A stretch of 64,000 nt of DNA from Chthonomonadales bacterium (lineage in GTDB: Bacteria; Armatimonadota; Chthonomonadetes; Chthonomonadales; CAJBBX01), in the NCBI GenBank assembly GCA_020849275.1, contig JADLGO010000009.1, forward strand, positions 87,721-151,720, in the 5' to 3' direction. Position numbers and translations under genes: made by a program. The notes under the pieces were generated by a model, which was not told where the DNA came from, did not search any database, and was given only the letters and a program-made list of their open reading frames with translations. Shown here in pieces: positions 55,903 to 64,000 of the stretch (the first letter of the stretch is position 1; each line of letters starts with the position of its first letter).

Positions 55903-58578
55903 TCAGCGCCGGCTCGAAGGCCGGCGCGCGCCGGCGGCCGGAGCGAGCAGGATGCGGGCCTCGCCCTCCCGCAGCGTCAGTTCCAGGCCCGGGCCCTGGC
56001 CGACGGGCGCGCCGCTCATCGCGTCGCGAACCGTGCCCGTCCACCCGGTATCGACAAGGTAGCGCCCGTCCCGTGGCGCGTAGAGCGCGATGATGGGACC
56101 GTTCGCGTAGACGTTGCAGTCGACCGTTGTGTAGAGGTGGACGCCGGCCTTGCGCGCCGCCAGGCGCAGGAGCTGCGGCGTGAGGCCCGGGGGACCGACG
56201 AAAAGGCGCAGGCCGCCCGGTGTCCGGCGCATCGCGACGGCGGCCGATCCGTCGGCGTAGGTTGCCAGCACCTCGTCCGGGCGGGCGTCGGCGGCGGCAA
56301 ACAGGGGCGTCACGGCCGAGTCGGAGCCGATGGGCTCGGAGAGGCCCTGCCGGCGCCCGGCGGCCGTGATCGCGGCTCGAGCGCCCGGCGGCGTCACGCG
56401 GCGCAGCCGGAAGCCCGTCAGCTCACGCATGGCCGCCGGCGAGGCGACATCGCCGTCGTAGAGGCCCGGGGCGTAGCACCACACGCTGACGGCGTCGCGC
56501 GTCGCGCGCAGGAGGCGCTGGCGCTGGTCGGCTCCCAGCCTCCAGGCGTTGAGAAACACGTAGAGCGAGGCCTTCACCTTGCCTGCCTCCACGTCGTCCA
56601 TGAGGTACTGTCCGTAGGGCGCGCCCATTCGGCCGAGGGCCCGGCGTGCCTCGACGACGGTCGGTACGGTGGCCGCCTGAGCGCCGGCGGCCACGGCCAG
56701 CATCGCGTCGGCGTCGAGCACCGCCGCCACCGACGGCCGGTAGGGGATCGGGCGACGCAGGAACGGCTCGTCGACCGCGCGCAGTCGCGCCATGTCCTGC
56801 CAGAGTACGGGGTCGTCGAACCAGCCGGCCGCGCCCAGGTCCATCCACCAGGTCGCCATGTTGCGGGTCGCCTCCTGGGCCACGTTGCGCCGCAGGATAC
56901 CCCGAGTCTGGCGGAGGTCGGGCGCGCGCTCGTTGGTCCCCATGAGGTCGCCCTTGACCAGATAGGTGCGCGTGTCGTCCTCGTTCAGCCACATCTTTCC
57001 GGCCAGGGCGACGCTCTCCGCGCAGGTCATGCTCGGCCCGGACCCGCCAACGTCGCGGTCGAAGTAGGAGATCGGGGAGCAGAGCACGTCGACGTCCGGC
57101 GAGCGCAGGACGCGCCGCAGGGCGTAGTGGCCCGAGGTCGCCGGGCCGTTGCGCACGCCCCCGAACTCGAACGTGTAGCCGTAGAAGAAGACCGAGAGCT
57201 TGCGTCCGTGCGAGGCGTGCCGCACGGCGCGCGCCAGGGCGAGGACCATGTCCGCCATCGCCTCCTGCTGGAACTGGGCAAAGTCGATGAGCGGCCTCTC
57301 GCGGGCCGGGTCGCGAAACACCCCGTTCGGCGCGGCGTGCCGGAGCGATGCGAGCGGCGCCTCGGCCGTCTCGATGGTGGCGGCGGGGTCGCGCCACGCG
57401 CGCCGCAGGGCGGCGTCGGTGCGGTAGCGCTTCGCCAGCCACGCGCGCCAGCCCACGCGGTCGGCGGGGGCATAGCCGTTGAGCAGGCCGCCCCAGGTCT
57501 CCTGATAGAACCACTCCCCGGTGTTCTGGCCGCAGGGGTGGTAGCCTGCGACGTGCTCGCCGAAGCGCGCCTCGACGTGCTCAACCAGCGCCGCGACGGC
57601 GGCCGCGGCGTCACGGCGATACAGGGGCGAGGCGACCACCGCGGACGCCGGCCGCGTCGACCCGTCCTCCCAGCGCATCGCCGCGTCCGGGTGCGCCTGC
57701 AGCCACCAGGCGGGGGGGTCGCCGCCGATTCGCGGCAGCAGGAGCGCGTGGGGGTTCGCGTCGAGCACGGCCTGGCAGGCCGCGTCGACAGAGGACCAGT
57801 CCACCGTCTGCCCCGGGCGCGGCCAGGGCGTGTCGAGCGGAAAGCTGACGAAGTCGACGCCGGCGGCGGCCGCGAGCCGGATCTGAGCCTCGTAGTGGCC
57901 GGGAGGCCCGCCCAGGTAGGCGAACGGGTCTCCGGGCCGGTAGAAGGCGACGGTCAGGTCGCGAGCCGGCAATGCGCGGGCCCAGAACGTGACGCGGTAG
58001 CTGCGGCCGCGCGCCAGACGCAGGTTGGCGACATGGTAGATGTGGTAGTCCGGCCAGCGTCCGTCCGGCGGCGCGACGATCCGCACGTGGAGGCCCGAGG
58101 AACCGTCCTCGCCCGCGCCAGGCTCCACGGATTCCTTCCCGACAGTGTTCGCGTCGTCCCGCGGCCAGTGGGTCCAGTTCCGCTCGAAGGCCGCGGCGTC
58201 GTCGAAGGCATCCCGGGGCACCACGTCGTCGCCGGTCGTCACGTCTTCCACGCGCACGTCGTCCAGCCAGGCCTCGCCGGGTACCTGCCCGAACCGAAAG
58301 TGCAGCGTTGCGGTGCCCGGGGCGTCCTCGGTGGCGCGGAAAGTGAACTCGATCCGCCGGCCCTCGGGGCCGATCGCGATCGGTGACCCGCCGGCGATGC
58401 CGAAGAACATGCGGGCTCGCACCGGCTTGCCGTTCACTGTGAGGCACGGGGCTCCTCCGCGCGAATCCACGCGCACCGTGAGCCCGGGTCCGCCCGCGTC
58501 CTTCGTGGCGCCGCCCGCCGCCGGCAGCGTAAGCCAGAGCGCCCCCGCCGCGCACGCCGCCCTCCCGATCGCCGTCAT
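55903..58578 (-). CDS. Secreted GH42-like enzyme (paralogue of the one at 43072-46122)
   Basis: An 891-residue protein starting at the ATG at 58578, with AGGAGG eight bases ahead and a signal peptide ('CAAGALWLTLPAAGGAT'). An N-terminal jelly-roll domain ('ATLHFRFGQVPGEAWLDDVR') precedes a TIM barrel with 'LLLPRIGGDPPAWWLQAHPD' and the GH42-type phrase 'KRYRTDAALRRAW'. Likely acid/base is Glu355 in 'GQNTGEWFYQ' and nucleophile Glu533 in 'KMWLNEDDTRTY'. A Rossmann-like trimerisation domain ('ASLYVFLNAWRLGADQRQRL', 'VWCYAPGLYDGDVASP') and a C-terminal beta-sandwich follow. The longer open frame upstream of 58578 is not coding in style. It is the first gene of the eight-gene minus-strand run and divergent from dgoD. 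Confidence 0.85.
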   Translation of the reverse strand: MTAIGRAACAAGALWLTLPAAGGATKDAGGPGLTVRVDSRGGAPCLTVNGKPVRARMFFGIAGGSPIAIGPEGRRIEFTFRATEDAPGTATLHFRFGQVPGEAWLDDVRVEDVTTGDDVVPRDAFDDAAAFERNWTHWPRDDANTVGKESVEPGAGEDGSSGLHVRIVAPPDGRWPDYHIYHVANLRLARGRSYRVTFWARALPARDLTVAFYRPGDPFAYLGGPPGHYEAQIRLAAAAGVDFVSFPLDTPWPRPGQTVDWSSVDAACQAVLDANPHALLLPRIGGDPPAWWLQAHPDAAMRWEDGSTRPASAVVASPLYRRDAAAAVAALVEHVEARFGEHVAGYHPCGQNTGEWFYQETWGGLLNGYAPADRVGWRAWLAKRYRTDAALRRAWRDPAATIETAEAPLASLRHAAPNGVFRDPARERPLIDFAQFQQEAMADMVLALARAVRHASHGRKLSVFFYGYTFEFGGVRNGPATSGHYALRRVLRSPDVDVLCSPISYFDRDVGGSGPSMTCAESVALAGKMWLNEDDTRTYLVKGDLMGTNERAPDLRQTRGILRRNVAQEATRNMATWWMDLGAAGWFDDPVLWQDMARLRAVDEPFLRRPIPYRPSVAAVLDADAMLAVAAGAQAATVPTVVEARRALGRMGAPYGQYLMDDVEAGKVKASLYVFLNAWRLGADQRQRLLRATRDAVSVWCYAPGLYDGDVASPAAMRELTGFRLRRVTPPGARAAITAAGRRQGLSEPIGSDSAVTPLFAAADARPDEVLATYADGSAAVAMRRTPGGLRLFVGPPGLTPQLLRLAARKAGVHLYTTVDCNVYANGPIIALYAPRDGRYLVDTGWTGTVRDAMSGAPVGQGPGLELTLREGEARILLAPAAGARRPSSRR

Positions 58579-58767
58579 CGCACTTCCTCCTCGCATGCCG
58601 GGCCACACCGGCTCAGGAATGGGTTCGCCGCGCGCCGCCCGGCTCCTGCGTGGGAGCGCGGCGCGCGCGCAGGAGAAGCCTGCCCCGGGGTCTAACCCGA
58701 ATGGCGACGCCGGGGCTGCCCTGACCGCATTCAGGTCCCCGGGTCGCGCCGACAAGGAGGAGCGACC

Positions 58768-59892
58768 ATGCGCATTACGCGCCTGGAGACGCTGCTGGTC
58801 AAGCCACGCAGTCTGTTCCTGAAGGTCCACACGGATGAAGGGCTGGTGGGGCTCGGCGAGCCGATCCTGGAGGGCCGCGCGGCCACCTGCGCGCAGGCCG
58901 TCGCGGAACTGGAACCCTACCTGGTCGGCAAAGACCCGACTCGTGTCGCGCATCACTGGCAGGCGATGTATCGGCACGCGTTCTACCGGGGCGGGCCGAT
59001 CCTCACGAGCGCGCTCTCCGGCGTTGAGCAGGCGCTCTGGGACCTAGCGGGCAAGGCCGTCGGGCTGCCGGTCTACCGGCTTCTCGGTGGCCCGACCCGC
59101 GACCGGATCCGCGTCTACGCCGGCGCGGGCGGCCCCACGCCGGAGGAGGCCGCTCGCGCGGCCCGGGCGCGCGTGGAGGAGGGATTCACCGCGATCAAGA
59201 CCGGGCCGGCGGGCGGCCGGCCGGCGCGGATCGTGGAGACGCCCGGATTCGTCGATCGCGTCCTGAGCACCTTCGCCGCGATGCGCGAGGCGGTGGGCAG
59301 CGAGGTGGACATCGCTATCGACTTCCACGGCGCGATCAGCCCGCAGACCGCCGCGCTCCTCATCAAGGCGCTCGAGCCCTATCAGCCGCTCTTCGTCGAG
59401 GAGCCGGTGCAGTGCCAGAACGTCGATGTGCTGGCCGACCTCGCCCGCAAAACGCACGTTCCGATCGCCACGGGAGAGCGTCTGTTCACGAAGTGGGCCT
59501 TCCGGGAGGTGCTGGAGCGACGCGCCGCATCGGTGCTCCAACCTGACCTCTCGCACGCGGGCGGCATCCTCGAGTGCCGCCTGATCGCCGGGATGGCGGA
59601 GGCCTGGTACGCCGCCATCGCTCCGCACTGCCCGCTCGGGCCGATCGCGCTGGCGGCCTGCCTTCAGTTGGACGCCTGCGTTCCGAACTTCCTGGTACAG
59701 GAGTTCGTCACGCTCGGCCAGGGCTACCTGAAGCAGCCCTTCGTGGCGCGCGAGGGCTACATCGACCTGCCGACGGCTCCGGGCCTCGGCATCGAGCTCG
59801 ACGAGGAAGCGCTCGCTGACCAGATCACGGGCACGGGCTGGAGCTGCCCCGAGTTGTACGCTCCCGACGATGGCTCCGTCGCCGACTGGTGA
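58768..59892 (+). CDS. dgoD: D-galactonate dehydratase-type enolase superfamily enzyme
   Basis: A 374-residue member of the mandelate racemase/enolase superfamily, close in wording to D-galactonate dehydratase (DgoD), which makes 2-keto-3-deoxygalactonate. 'VHTDEGLVGLGEPILEGRA' and 'AFYRGGPILTSALSGVEQAL' match the family. Metal ligands and catalytic residues can be read: Asp185 and His187 in 'AIDFHGAI', Glu211 in 'LFVEEPVQ', Glu237 in 'ATGERLFTKW', and His287 in 'APHCPLGPIALAACLQ'. AAGGAGGAG precedes the ATG. It is divergent from a GH42-like gene and begins a plus-strand run, so it may process a product of the neighbouring galactosidases. The next step (KDGal kinase or aldolase) is not adjacent. 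Confidence 0.92.
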   Translation: MRITRLETLLVKPRSLFLKVHTDEGLVGLGEPILEGRAATCAQAVAELEPYLVGKDPTRVAHHWQAMYRHAFYRGGPILTSALSGVEQALWDLAGKAVGLPVYRLLGGPTRDRIRVYAGAGGPTPEEAARAARARVEEGFTAIKTGPAGGRPARIVETPGFVDRVLSTFAAMREAVGSEVDIAIDFHGAISPQTAALLIKALEPYQPLFVEEPVQCQNVDVLADLARKTHVPIATGERLFTKWAFREVLERRAASVLQPDLSHAGGILECRLIAGMAEAWYAAIAPHCPLGPIALAACLQLDACVPNFLVQEFVTLGQGYLKQPFVAREGYIDLPTAPGLGIELDEEALADQITGTGWSCPELYAPDDGSVADW

Positions 59893-60700
59893 CCGCGCGC
59901 GCCGGGCGGCCGAGGCCACCCGGCGCCTGTGGCGCGAGGCGCGGCTCGTGGGGCGGGCCGTTGCCGCGAATCTGGTCTGGTTCGCCGCGCTGCTGGCGGC
60001 TTGCGCGGCGTTGCTGGGCGCGAGCGGCTGCTTCCCGGACCAGGGCGTCGGCGAGCGCCTGGTGACCGCCTTCTACATGGTGCGCGTGGAGGGAGTGCCA
60101 GACGCGGCGCGCAACCGCGCGGTACGTGACGTGCTCGTGTTCGTTATGCCGGCGCTCGGGCTGGCGATCCTGGGCGAGGGCGCGCTGCGCGTCGCGGCCA
60201 TCTACCTCGGGCGCAGGCGGCACGGGGGCGAATGGGAGGCGCTCATGGCGTCGGGACTGTCCGGCCACACGGTGATCTGCGGGGGCGGCGAGCTCGGACG
60301 GGCGCTCCTGCTGGAACTGCTGCGCCGCGACCGGGAGGCCGCCGTCGTCGTGGTCGACACGCACCCGGACATCCTCGCGGACATCGGCGCGCATGGCCCC
60401 GAGGTGCACTGCGTGCACGGCGACATGACGGCCCGGCGCACGCTGGAGCAAGCGAACGTGGCGCGGGCCGGCACGGTCATCGTCACCTCGGGTGACGATG
60501 CGCGCAACCTGGAGACCGCCGCCCGAGTCCTGCAGATCAGCCCCGCGACCGAGGTGTGGGTCCGTCTCTACCGAATCGTCCTCTCCGAGATGCTCGACTC
60601 GGCGGCGCGGTCCAACATTCACTTCTTCAGCCCGTACCAGCGCGCCGCGGAGACGCTTCTTGACCGGCTCGGCCCGGCGGGCAAGGCCGGCAAGCCGTAG
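59870..60700 (+). CDS. RCK (TrkA-N) protein with two membrane helices, channel-like but without a K+ filter
   Basis: A 276-residue protein whose first 23 bases overlap the end of dgoD. Two membrane segments ('VAANLVWFAALLAACAALLG' and 'VLVFVMPALGLAILGEGALR') flank a loop 'CFPDQGVGERLVTAFYMVRV', placed like the pore loop of two-helix potassium channels. The C-terminal part is a TrkA-N/RCK Rossmann domain: 'HTVICGGGELGRALLLELLR', 'AVVVVDTHPDILADIGAHGP' and 'VHGDMTARRTLEQANVARAG'. The channel filter TxGYG is missing. It may be a degenerate channel, a non-selective or regulatory relative, or a membrane-tethered nucleotide sensor. The start has a poor ribosome site and probably depends on coupling to dgoD. 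Confidence 0.8.
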   Translation: MAPSPTGDRARRAAEATRRLWREARLVGRAVAANLVWFAALLAACAALLGASGCFPDQGVGERLVTAFYMVRVEGVPDAARNRAVRDVLVFVMPALGLAILGEGALRVAAIYLGRRRHGGEWEALMASGLSGHTVICGGGELGRALLLELLRRDREAAVVVVDTHPDILADIGAHGPEVHCVHGDMTARRTLEQANVARAGTVIVTSGDDARNLETAARVLQISPATEVWVRLYRIVLSEMLDSAARSNIHFFSPYQRAAETLLDRLGPAGKAGKP

Positions 60701-60735
60701 CGCTCCGCGGAGCGCTCCCCTCGAAGGAGGCAGCC

Positions 60736-63243
60736 ATGCAGGAGTATGTGCCGCTCGACCTTTCGGCGGTGTGCAACGTCGGCGCGGCCGAAGTGGGCAT
60801 GCCGCGCACGCCGTGTGCCGGCGCCCAGTCGTTGCGCGGCCTTCCGTTCCTGGTCGCTGGCGAGGGCTCGACGCCGCGCTTCGTGGGGCTCGGCCCCGTC
60901 CAGGCTGCCGCTGGCGGGCCGGCCGCCGTGCCGGTGGGTGGGGCGGCTCGCTGGGTCCTGTTCGCGCACGCGCTGCTGGAGAGCCAGTTGGCGCGGAACG
61001 GGCCGGTGGGGCAGGTCGTCGCTCGCTATCTCTTCGTTTACGCGGACGGTCAGTCCGTCCCCGTTGATGTGCGCGAGCGCTTCGAGGTGGCCGTCACCCA
61101 GACCGGGTGGGGGCAGTGGCCGTTCCTCTCGGTGCCGGACGATCAGGACGGCCTTCAGCCCCGCTGGCAGGGCGCGTGGGGCTCCGCGGGCGGACGCCAG
61201 ACCGAGGTGACGCAGGGCTGGGCTCGCGACTACTACCTGTGGGCGTGGCGCAATCCGCGGCCCGAGGCGCCCATCGCCCGCATCGAGATGGGGCCGGGCA
61301 CCCCGCCCGTCCGCTTCATCGTGGCGGCGATCACGCTCGGTCATGCCGACGAGGACCCCTTCGGCCACTCAGCGGCGGTACCCGTTGTGCTCACGCTGCC
61401 TCGCCCGGCCGACGCCGAGGAGCCCTTCTCGCTGGAGGTCGACGTGGATCGCGGCGTGGCGACGTACCCCTACGCGCTGCCCGCCGAGCCCGACGCCGGC
61501 TTCCTGGCCGATCCCGCTCGCGGGTGGGGCGAGCCGCAGAACCCGGGCAACAGCCCCGCTTATGTGGAGATCGCGGCCACGCCCTCCGCCACCGTGACGG
61601 TGCGGCGCGGGGGCGAGGAGGTGGGGCAGGTGCGCTGGGGCGACCTAACCGCTGCCGGCCGCGCGGAGACCGAGCGCGTGCGATTCGAGGTGGTGGACAC
61701 GGGCCGCAACTGGGTGCACACCACCGTGCTGGATGATGCGACGGGCCGGCCGGTCCCGTGCCGGGTGCACTTTCGCTCGCCGCGCGGCGTCCCCTACGCG
61801 CCGCACGGCCATCACGCGCACGTCAACTCGAACCTGGGCACCTGGCACGTCGACGTGGGCGGCGATGTGCGGCTCGGTCAGATCACCTACGCCTACATCG
61901 ACGGGCGCTGCCAGGGCTGGCTGCCACGTGGCGAGGTGATCGTCGACGTGGCCCGCGGCTACGAGTACGAACCGCTTCGCGAGCGCGTCACCATCCAGCC
62001 CGGCCAGCGCGAGCTGACGCTGCGCCTGAAGCGCGCCGCCGACATGGCCACCTTGCGCTATTACAGCGGCGACACGCACGTCCACTTCCTCTCGGCGCAG
62101 GGAGCGCTCCTGGAAGCCGCCGCCGAGGGCGTCAACTGCGTCAACCTGATGCAGTCGCAGTGGGGACACCTCTTCACGAACACGGAGGAGTTCACCGGGG
62201 GCCCGGCCGTCTCCGCCGACGGCGCCACCATCGTCTGGGTGTCGCAGGAGAACCGCCAGCACATGCTCGGGCACCTTTCGCTGCTCGGGCTCAAGCAGCC
62301 GGTGATGCCGTGGTGCAGCGACGGCCCGTCGGAGGCGGAACTCGGCGGCAACCTGGAGACGACGCTCTCGCACTGGGCGGACGCCTGCCGCGCGCAGGGC
62401 GGCACCGTAGTGATCCCGCACGTACCGAACCCGAACGGCGAGCCGGCGGCGCTGATCGCCACCGGACGGGTCGACGCGGTGGAGATGCTCGTGCACGATC
62501 CCTACTTCCACGGCGAGTACTACCGCTACCTCAACGCCGGCTATCGCCTGCCGCTCGTCGGAGGCACCGACAAGATGGACAGCGCCGTGCCGGTCGGAAT
62601 CTACCGCACCTACGCGCACATTCCGCCCGACCGGCCGCTGACCTACGAGAGCTGGATGGCGGCGGTGCGCGGCGGCAACACGTTCCACTCGGGCGGTCCG
62701 CTCCTGCGGTTCACCGTGGACGGGCAGCCCATCGGCTCGACGCTGCGAATGGGTGCCGGGGGCGGCACCGTCGAGGTGGAGGCGGTCGCGACGAGCGTCC
62801 TGCCGATCCACGCGCTGCAGGTGGTGCAGGGCGGGCGCGTGGTGGCGCAGGTGGAGGAGGCGGCGGGAGCGCGCGATCTCCGATTGCGCGAGCGGGTGCG
62901 CGTGGAGGGCGACGCGTGGCTCTGCGCGCGCTGCGCCGGGCCGGGCTACACGTCGTGGCCTCACTTCGACGGCTGGCGGCGCGGGCTGATGGCGCACACC
63001 TCGCCCGTGTACGTGGCGTGCGGCGGGGACTACGACCCGTTCGACCACGGCACGATGCAGTACATGCTCACGCTGATCGACGGCAGCCTGCAGTACCTGC
63101 GGCAGCGCGCGCCTCAGTGGAAGCCGGGCGACGTGACCCACCACCACGGCGAGGCCGACCACCAGGCCTACCTGGAGCGGCCATTCCACGAGGCCATCGC
63201 GGCGATCCACCGCCGAATGCACGCGCATGGCGTCCCGCACTGA
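60736..63243 (+). CDS. CehA/McbA-family PHP-type metallohydrolase
   Basis: An 835-residue protein without a signal peptide; GAAGGAGG precedes the ATG. The N-terminal half has beta-sandwich domains ('VVARYLFVYADGQSVPVDV', 'VHTTVLDDATGRPVPCRVHF'). From about residue 440 comes a PHP-type metal hydrolase domain: Asp446, His448 and His450 in 'YYSGDTHVHFLSAQG', then 'QGGTVVIPHVPNPNGEPAAL' and 'LPLVGGTDKMDSAVPVG' with further ligands. CehA was named for carbaryl hydrolysis, but most family members have unknown substrates, often in glycan loci. The following tag gene starts 17 bases inside its end, so they are coupled. Confidence 0.85.
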   Translation: MQEYVPLDLSAVCNVGAAEVGMPRTPCAGAQSLRGLPFLVAGEGSTPRFVGLGPVQAAAGGPAAVPVGGAARWVLFAHALLESQLARNGPVGQVVARYLFVYADGQSVPVDVRERFEVAVTQTGWGQWPFLSVPDDQDGLQPRWQGAWGSAGGRQTEVTQGWARDYYLWAWRNPRPEAPIARIEMGPGTPPVRFIVAAITLGHADEDPFGHSAAVPVVLTLPRPADAEEPFSLEVDVDRGVATYPYALPAEPDAGFLADPARGWGEPQNPGNSPAYVEIAATPSATVTVRRGGEEVGQVRWGDLTAAGRAETERVRFEVVDTGRNWVHTTVLDDATGRPVPCRVHFRSPRGVPYAPHGHHAHVNSNLGTWHVDVGGDVRLGQITYAYIDGRCQGWLPRGEVIVDVARGYEYEPLRERVTIQPGQRELTLRLKRAADMATLRYYSGDTHVHFLSAQGALLEAAAEGVNCVNLMQSQWGHLFTNTEEFTGGPAVSADGATIVWVSQENRQHMLGHLSLLGLKQPVMPWCSDGPSEAELGGNLETTLSHWADACRAQGGTVVIPHVPNPNGEPAALIATGRVDAVEMLVHDPYFHGEYYRYLNAGYRLPLVGGTDKMDSAVPVGIYRTYAHIPPDRPLTYESWMAAVRGGNTFHSGGPLLRFTVDGQPIGSTLRMGAGGGTVEVEAVATSVLPIHALQVVQGGRVVAQVEEAAGARDLRLRERVRVEGDAWLCARCAGPGYTSWPHFDGWRRGLMAHTSPVYVACGGDYDPFDHGTMQYMLTLIDGSLQYLRQRAPQWKPGDVTHHHGEADHQAYLERPFHEAIAAIHRRMHAHGVPH

Positions 63244-63868
63244 CGGCGGCGCAAGAGGGGGAAGGGAGCGCTGCGCATGGGCGGACGCCCACCCGCTGCT
63301 CGTGGAGTACCACGACGCGGAGTGGGGAGTGCCGCTACACGACGACCGGAAGCTCTTCGAGTTCCTGGTGCTGGACGCCGCCCAGGCCGGCCTGAGCTGG
63401 CTCACCGTCCTCAGGAAGCGCGAGGGGTACCGGCAGGCGTTCCACGGCTTCGACGCCGAGCGCGTGGCCGCCTACGACGAGCCCGACGTGGAGCGGCTGC
63501 TGGCGGACAGTGGCATCGTGCGGAACCGCCAGAAGATCCTGTCGGCGGTTCACAATGCGCGGGCACTCCTCGCTGTGCAGCGCGAGCATGGCTCGTTCGA
63601 CCGCTTTATCTGGTCGTTCACCGGCGGCTCGACGCGCCAGAACCGCCAGGCGTCGCCGGCGGACCTGCCGGCGAGCTCGCCGGAGAGCGAGGCGATGAGC
63701 CGCGAGTTGCGCCGCCGTGGGTTCCGCTTCGTTGGCCCCACCATCTGCTATGCCTTCATGCAGGCTGCCGGCATGGTGAACGACCACGTGGTCGGCTGCT
63801 TCCGACACGAGGAGGTGGCGCGTCTCGCGGCTCTAACCGACACGTCAAACGACGCGGCGACCTTCTGA
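63227..63868 (+). CDS. tag: DNA-3-methyladenine glycosylase I
   Basis: A 213-residue helix-hairpin-helix repair enzyme that removes 3-methyladenine from DNA. The start at 63227 overlaps the CehA-like gene by 17 bases. The zinc site of the Tag family is complete: Cys16 in 'ERCAWADAHP', His29 in 'VEYHDAEWGVP', and the His and Cys of 'MVNDHVVGCFRHE'. Also present are 'QAGLSWLTVLRKREGYR' and 'RRGFRFVGPTICYAFMQA'. By alignment with E. coli Tag from memory, the base-contacting Glu38 falls at Asp50 here ('LVLDAAQAGLSW'), a conservative change. The position after a metallohydrolase is not a known conserved pairing. Confidence 0.93.
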   Translation: MASRTDGGARGGRERCAWADAHPLLVEYHDAEWGVPLHDDRKLFEFLVLDAAQAGLSWLTVLRKREGYRQAFHGFDAERVAAYDEPDVERLLADSGIVRNRQKILSAVHNARALLAVQREHGSFDRFIWSFTGGSTRQNRQASPADLPASSPESEAMSRELRRRGFRFVGPTICYAFMQAAGMVNDHVVGCFRHEEVARLAALTDTSNDAATF

Positions 63869-63907
63869 GGGCGGGAGGTCGCCGCGCCGCGCGCGATGAG
63901 ACGCGGG

Positions 63908-64000
63908 CTACTGCTTCGTCATCGCGATGGTGACCTCTTTCGCCAGGTCCGGCTCAACGTCAATCGCGGTCGTGCCCTTCCAGGTTCCACCACTGGAGGC
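63908..64000 (-). CDS. C-terminal end of a gene running in from the right edge
   Basis: The minus strand from base 64000 is open for 30 codons and ends at a TAG at 63908-63910. The fragment begins 'ASSGGTWKGTTAI' and ends 'DLAKEVTIAMTKQ'. It reads like normal protein and its stop lies 39 bases from the convergent tag stop. Too little remains to name a family. Confidence 0.6.
   Translation of the reverse strand, partial: ASSGGTWKGTTAIDVEPDLAKEVTIAMTKQ

Noticed and set aside
55429..58386. Plus-strand open frame of 985 codons opposite the sialidase-like and GH42-like genes
   Set aside because: Antisense to genes with clear motifs, composition rich in Arg, Val, Gly and His without structure-like pattern, and no ribosome site.

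Overview
The window is very GC-rich and looks like a piece of an Armatimonadota-type chromosome (or a close diderm relative). This rests on four things: a type IV pilin-like DUF1559 protein with the '[19 protein letters not shown]' N-terminus common in that phylum and in Planctomycetes; a putative outer-membrane porin carrying an SLH domain; a YaaQ/DarA-type c-di-AMP receptor beside tmk; and a large set of secreted GH-A clan glycosidases. No rRNA, tRNA, CRISPR array, transposase or phage gene was seen. The phylum call is inference from protein style, not a phylogeny.

Layout. 1-14.3 kb: an MFS transporter cut by the left edge and a small secreted helical protein (minus strand); a GH51 arabinofuranosidase and a 1,298-residue multidomain glycosidase (plus strand); then a minus-strand run of ruvC, a DegT-type aminotransferase, a UroD-superfamily methyltransferase-like protein and a DUF5696/GH101-like secreted enzyme. 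14.5-21.8 kb holds housekeeping genes: a small membrane protein, a membrane pyrophosphatase (hppA), and a plus-strand cluster of a Ycf45/SpoIIIAA-type ATPase, tmk and the c-di-AMP receptor, followed by an ABC ATPase. 22-42.8 kb is mixed: a GH50-like enzyme, a Gly/Tyr-rich secreted protein, a multi-PAS hybrid histidine kinase, a secreted beta-propeller overlapping a DHDPS-family aldolase, an SLH/collagen-like/coiled-coil/beta-barrel porin, an epimerase, a SorC-type regulator with an added zinc ribbon, a PPi-type phosphofructokinase, a toroid-fold secreted protein, a methyltransferase-like protein and a Gfo/Idh oxidoreductase.

43-58.6 kb is the most coherent accessory block: eight consecutive minus-strand genes. 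They encode a GH42-like enzyme, a BNR sialidase-like enzyme, a GntR-LacI chimeric regulator with a consensus promoter and candidate operator, a DUF1559 pilin-like protein, a small one-helix protein, a large DUF6785/DUF6784-like permease, a discoidin/toroid secreted protein and a second GH42-like enzyme. Divergent from it, on the plus strand at 58.8-63.9 kb, lie D-galactonate dehydratase (dgoD), an RCK protein with a pore-like N-terminus, a CehA/McbA metallohydrolase and tag. The right edge cuts a minus-strand gene.

How the genes fit together. At least nine predicted secreted carbohydrate-active proteins lie in 64 kb with no SusC/SusD pair, TonB receptor, sugar ABC importer or PTS. The cytoplasmic enzymes (galactonate dehydratase, DHDPS-family aldolase, oxidoreductase, epimerase) could handle sugar acids or modified sugars released outside. 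The 43-58.6 kb block may therefore be a polysaccharide-utilisation locus of non-Bacteroidetes type with a poorly described permease. Separately, the pyrophosphatase and the PPi-type phosphofructokinase suggest that pyrophosphate is an energy currency in this cell.
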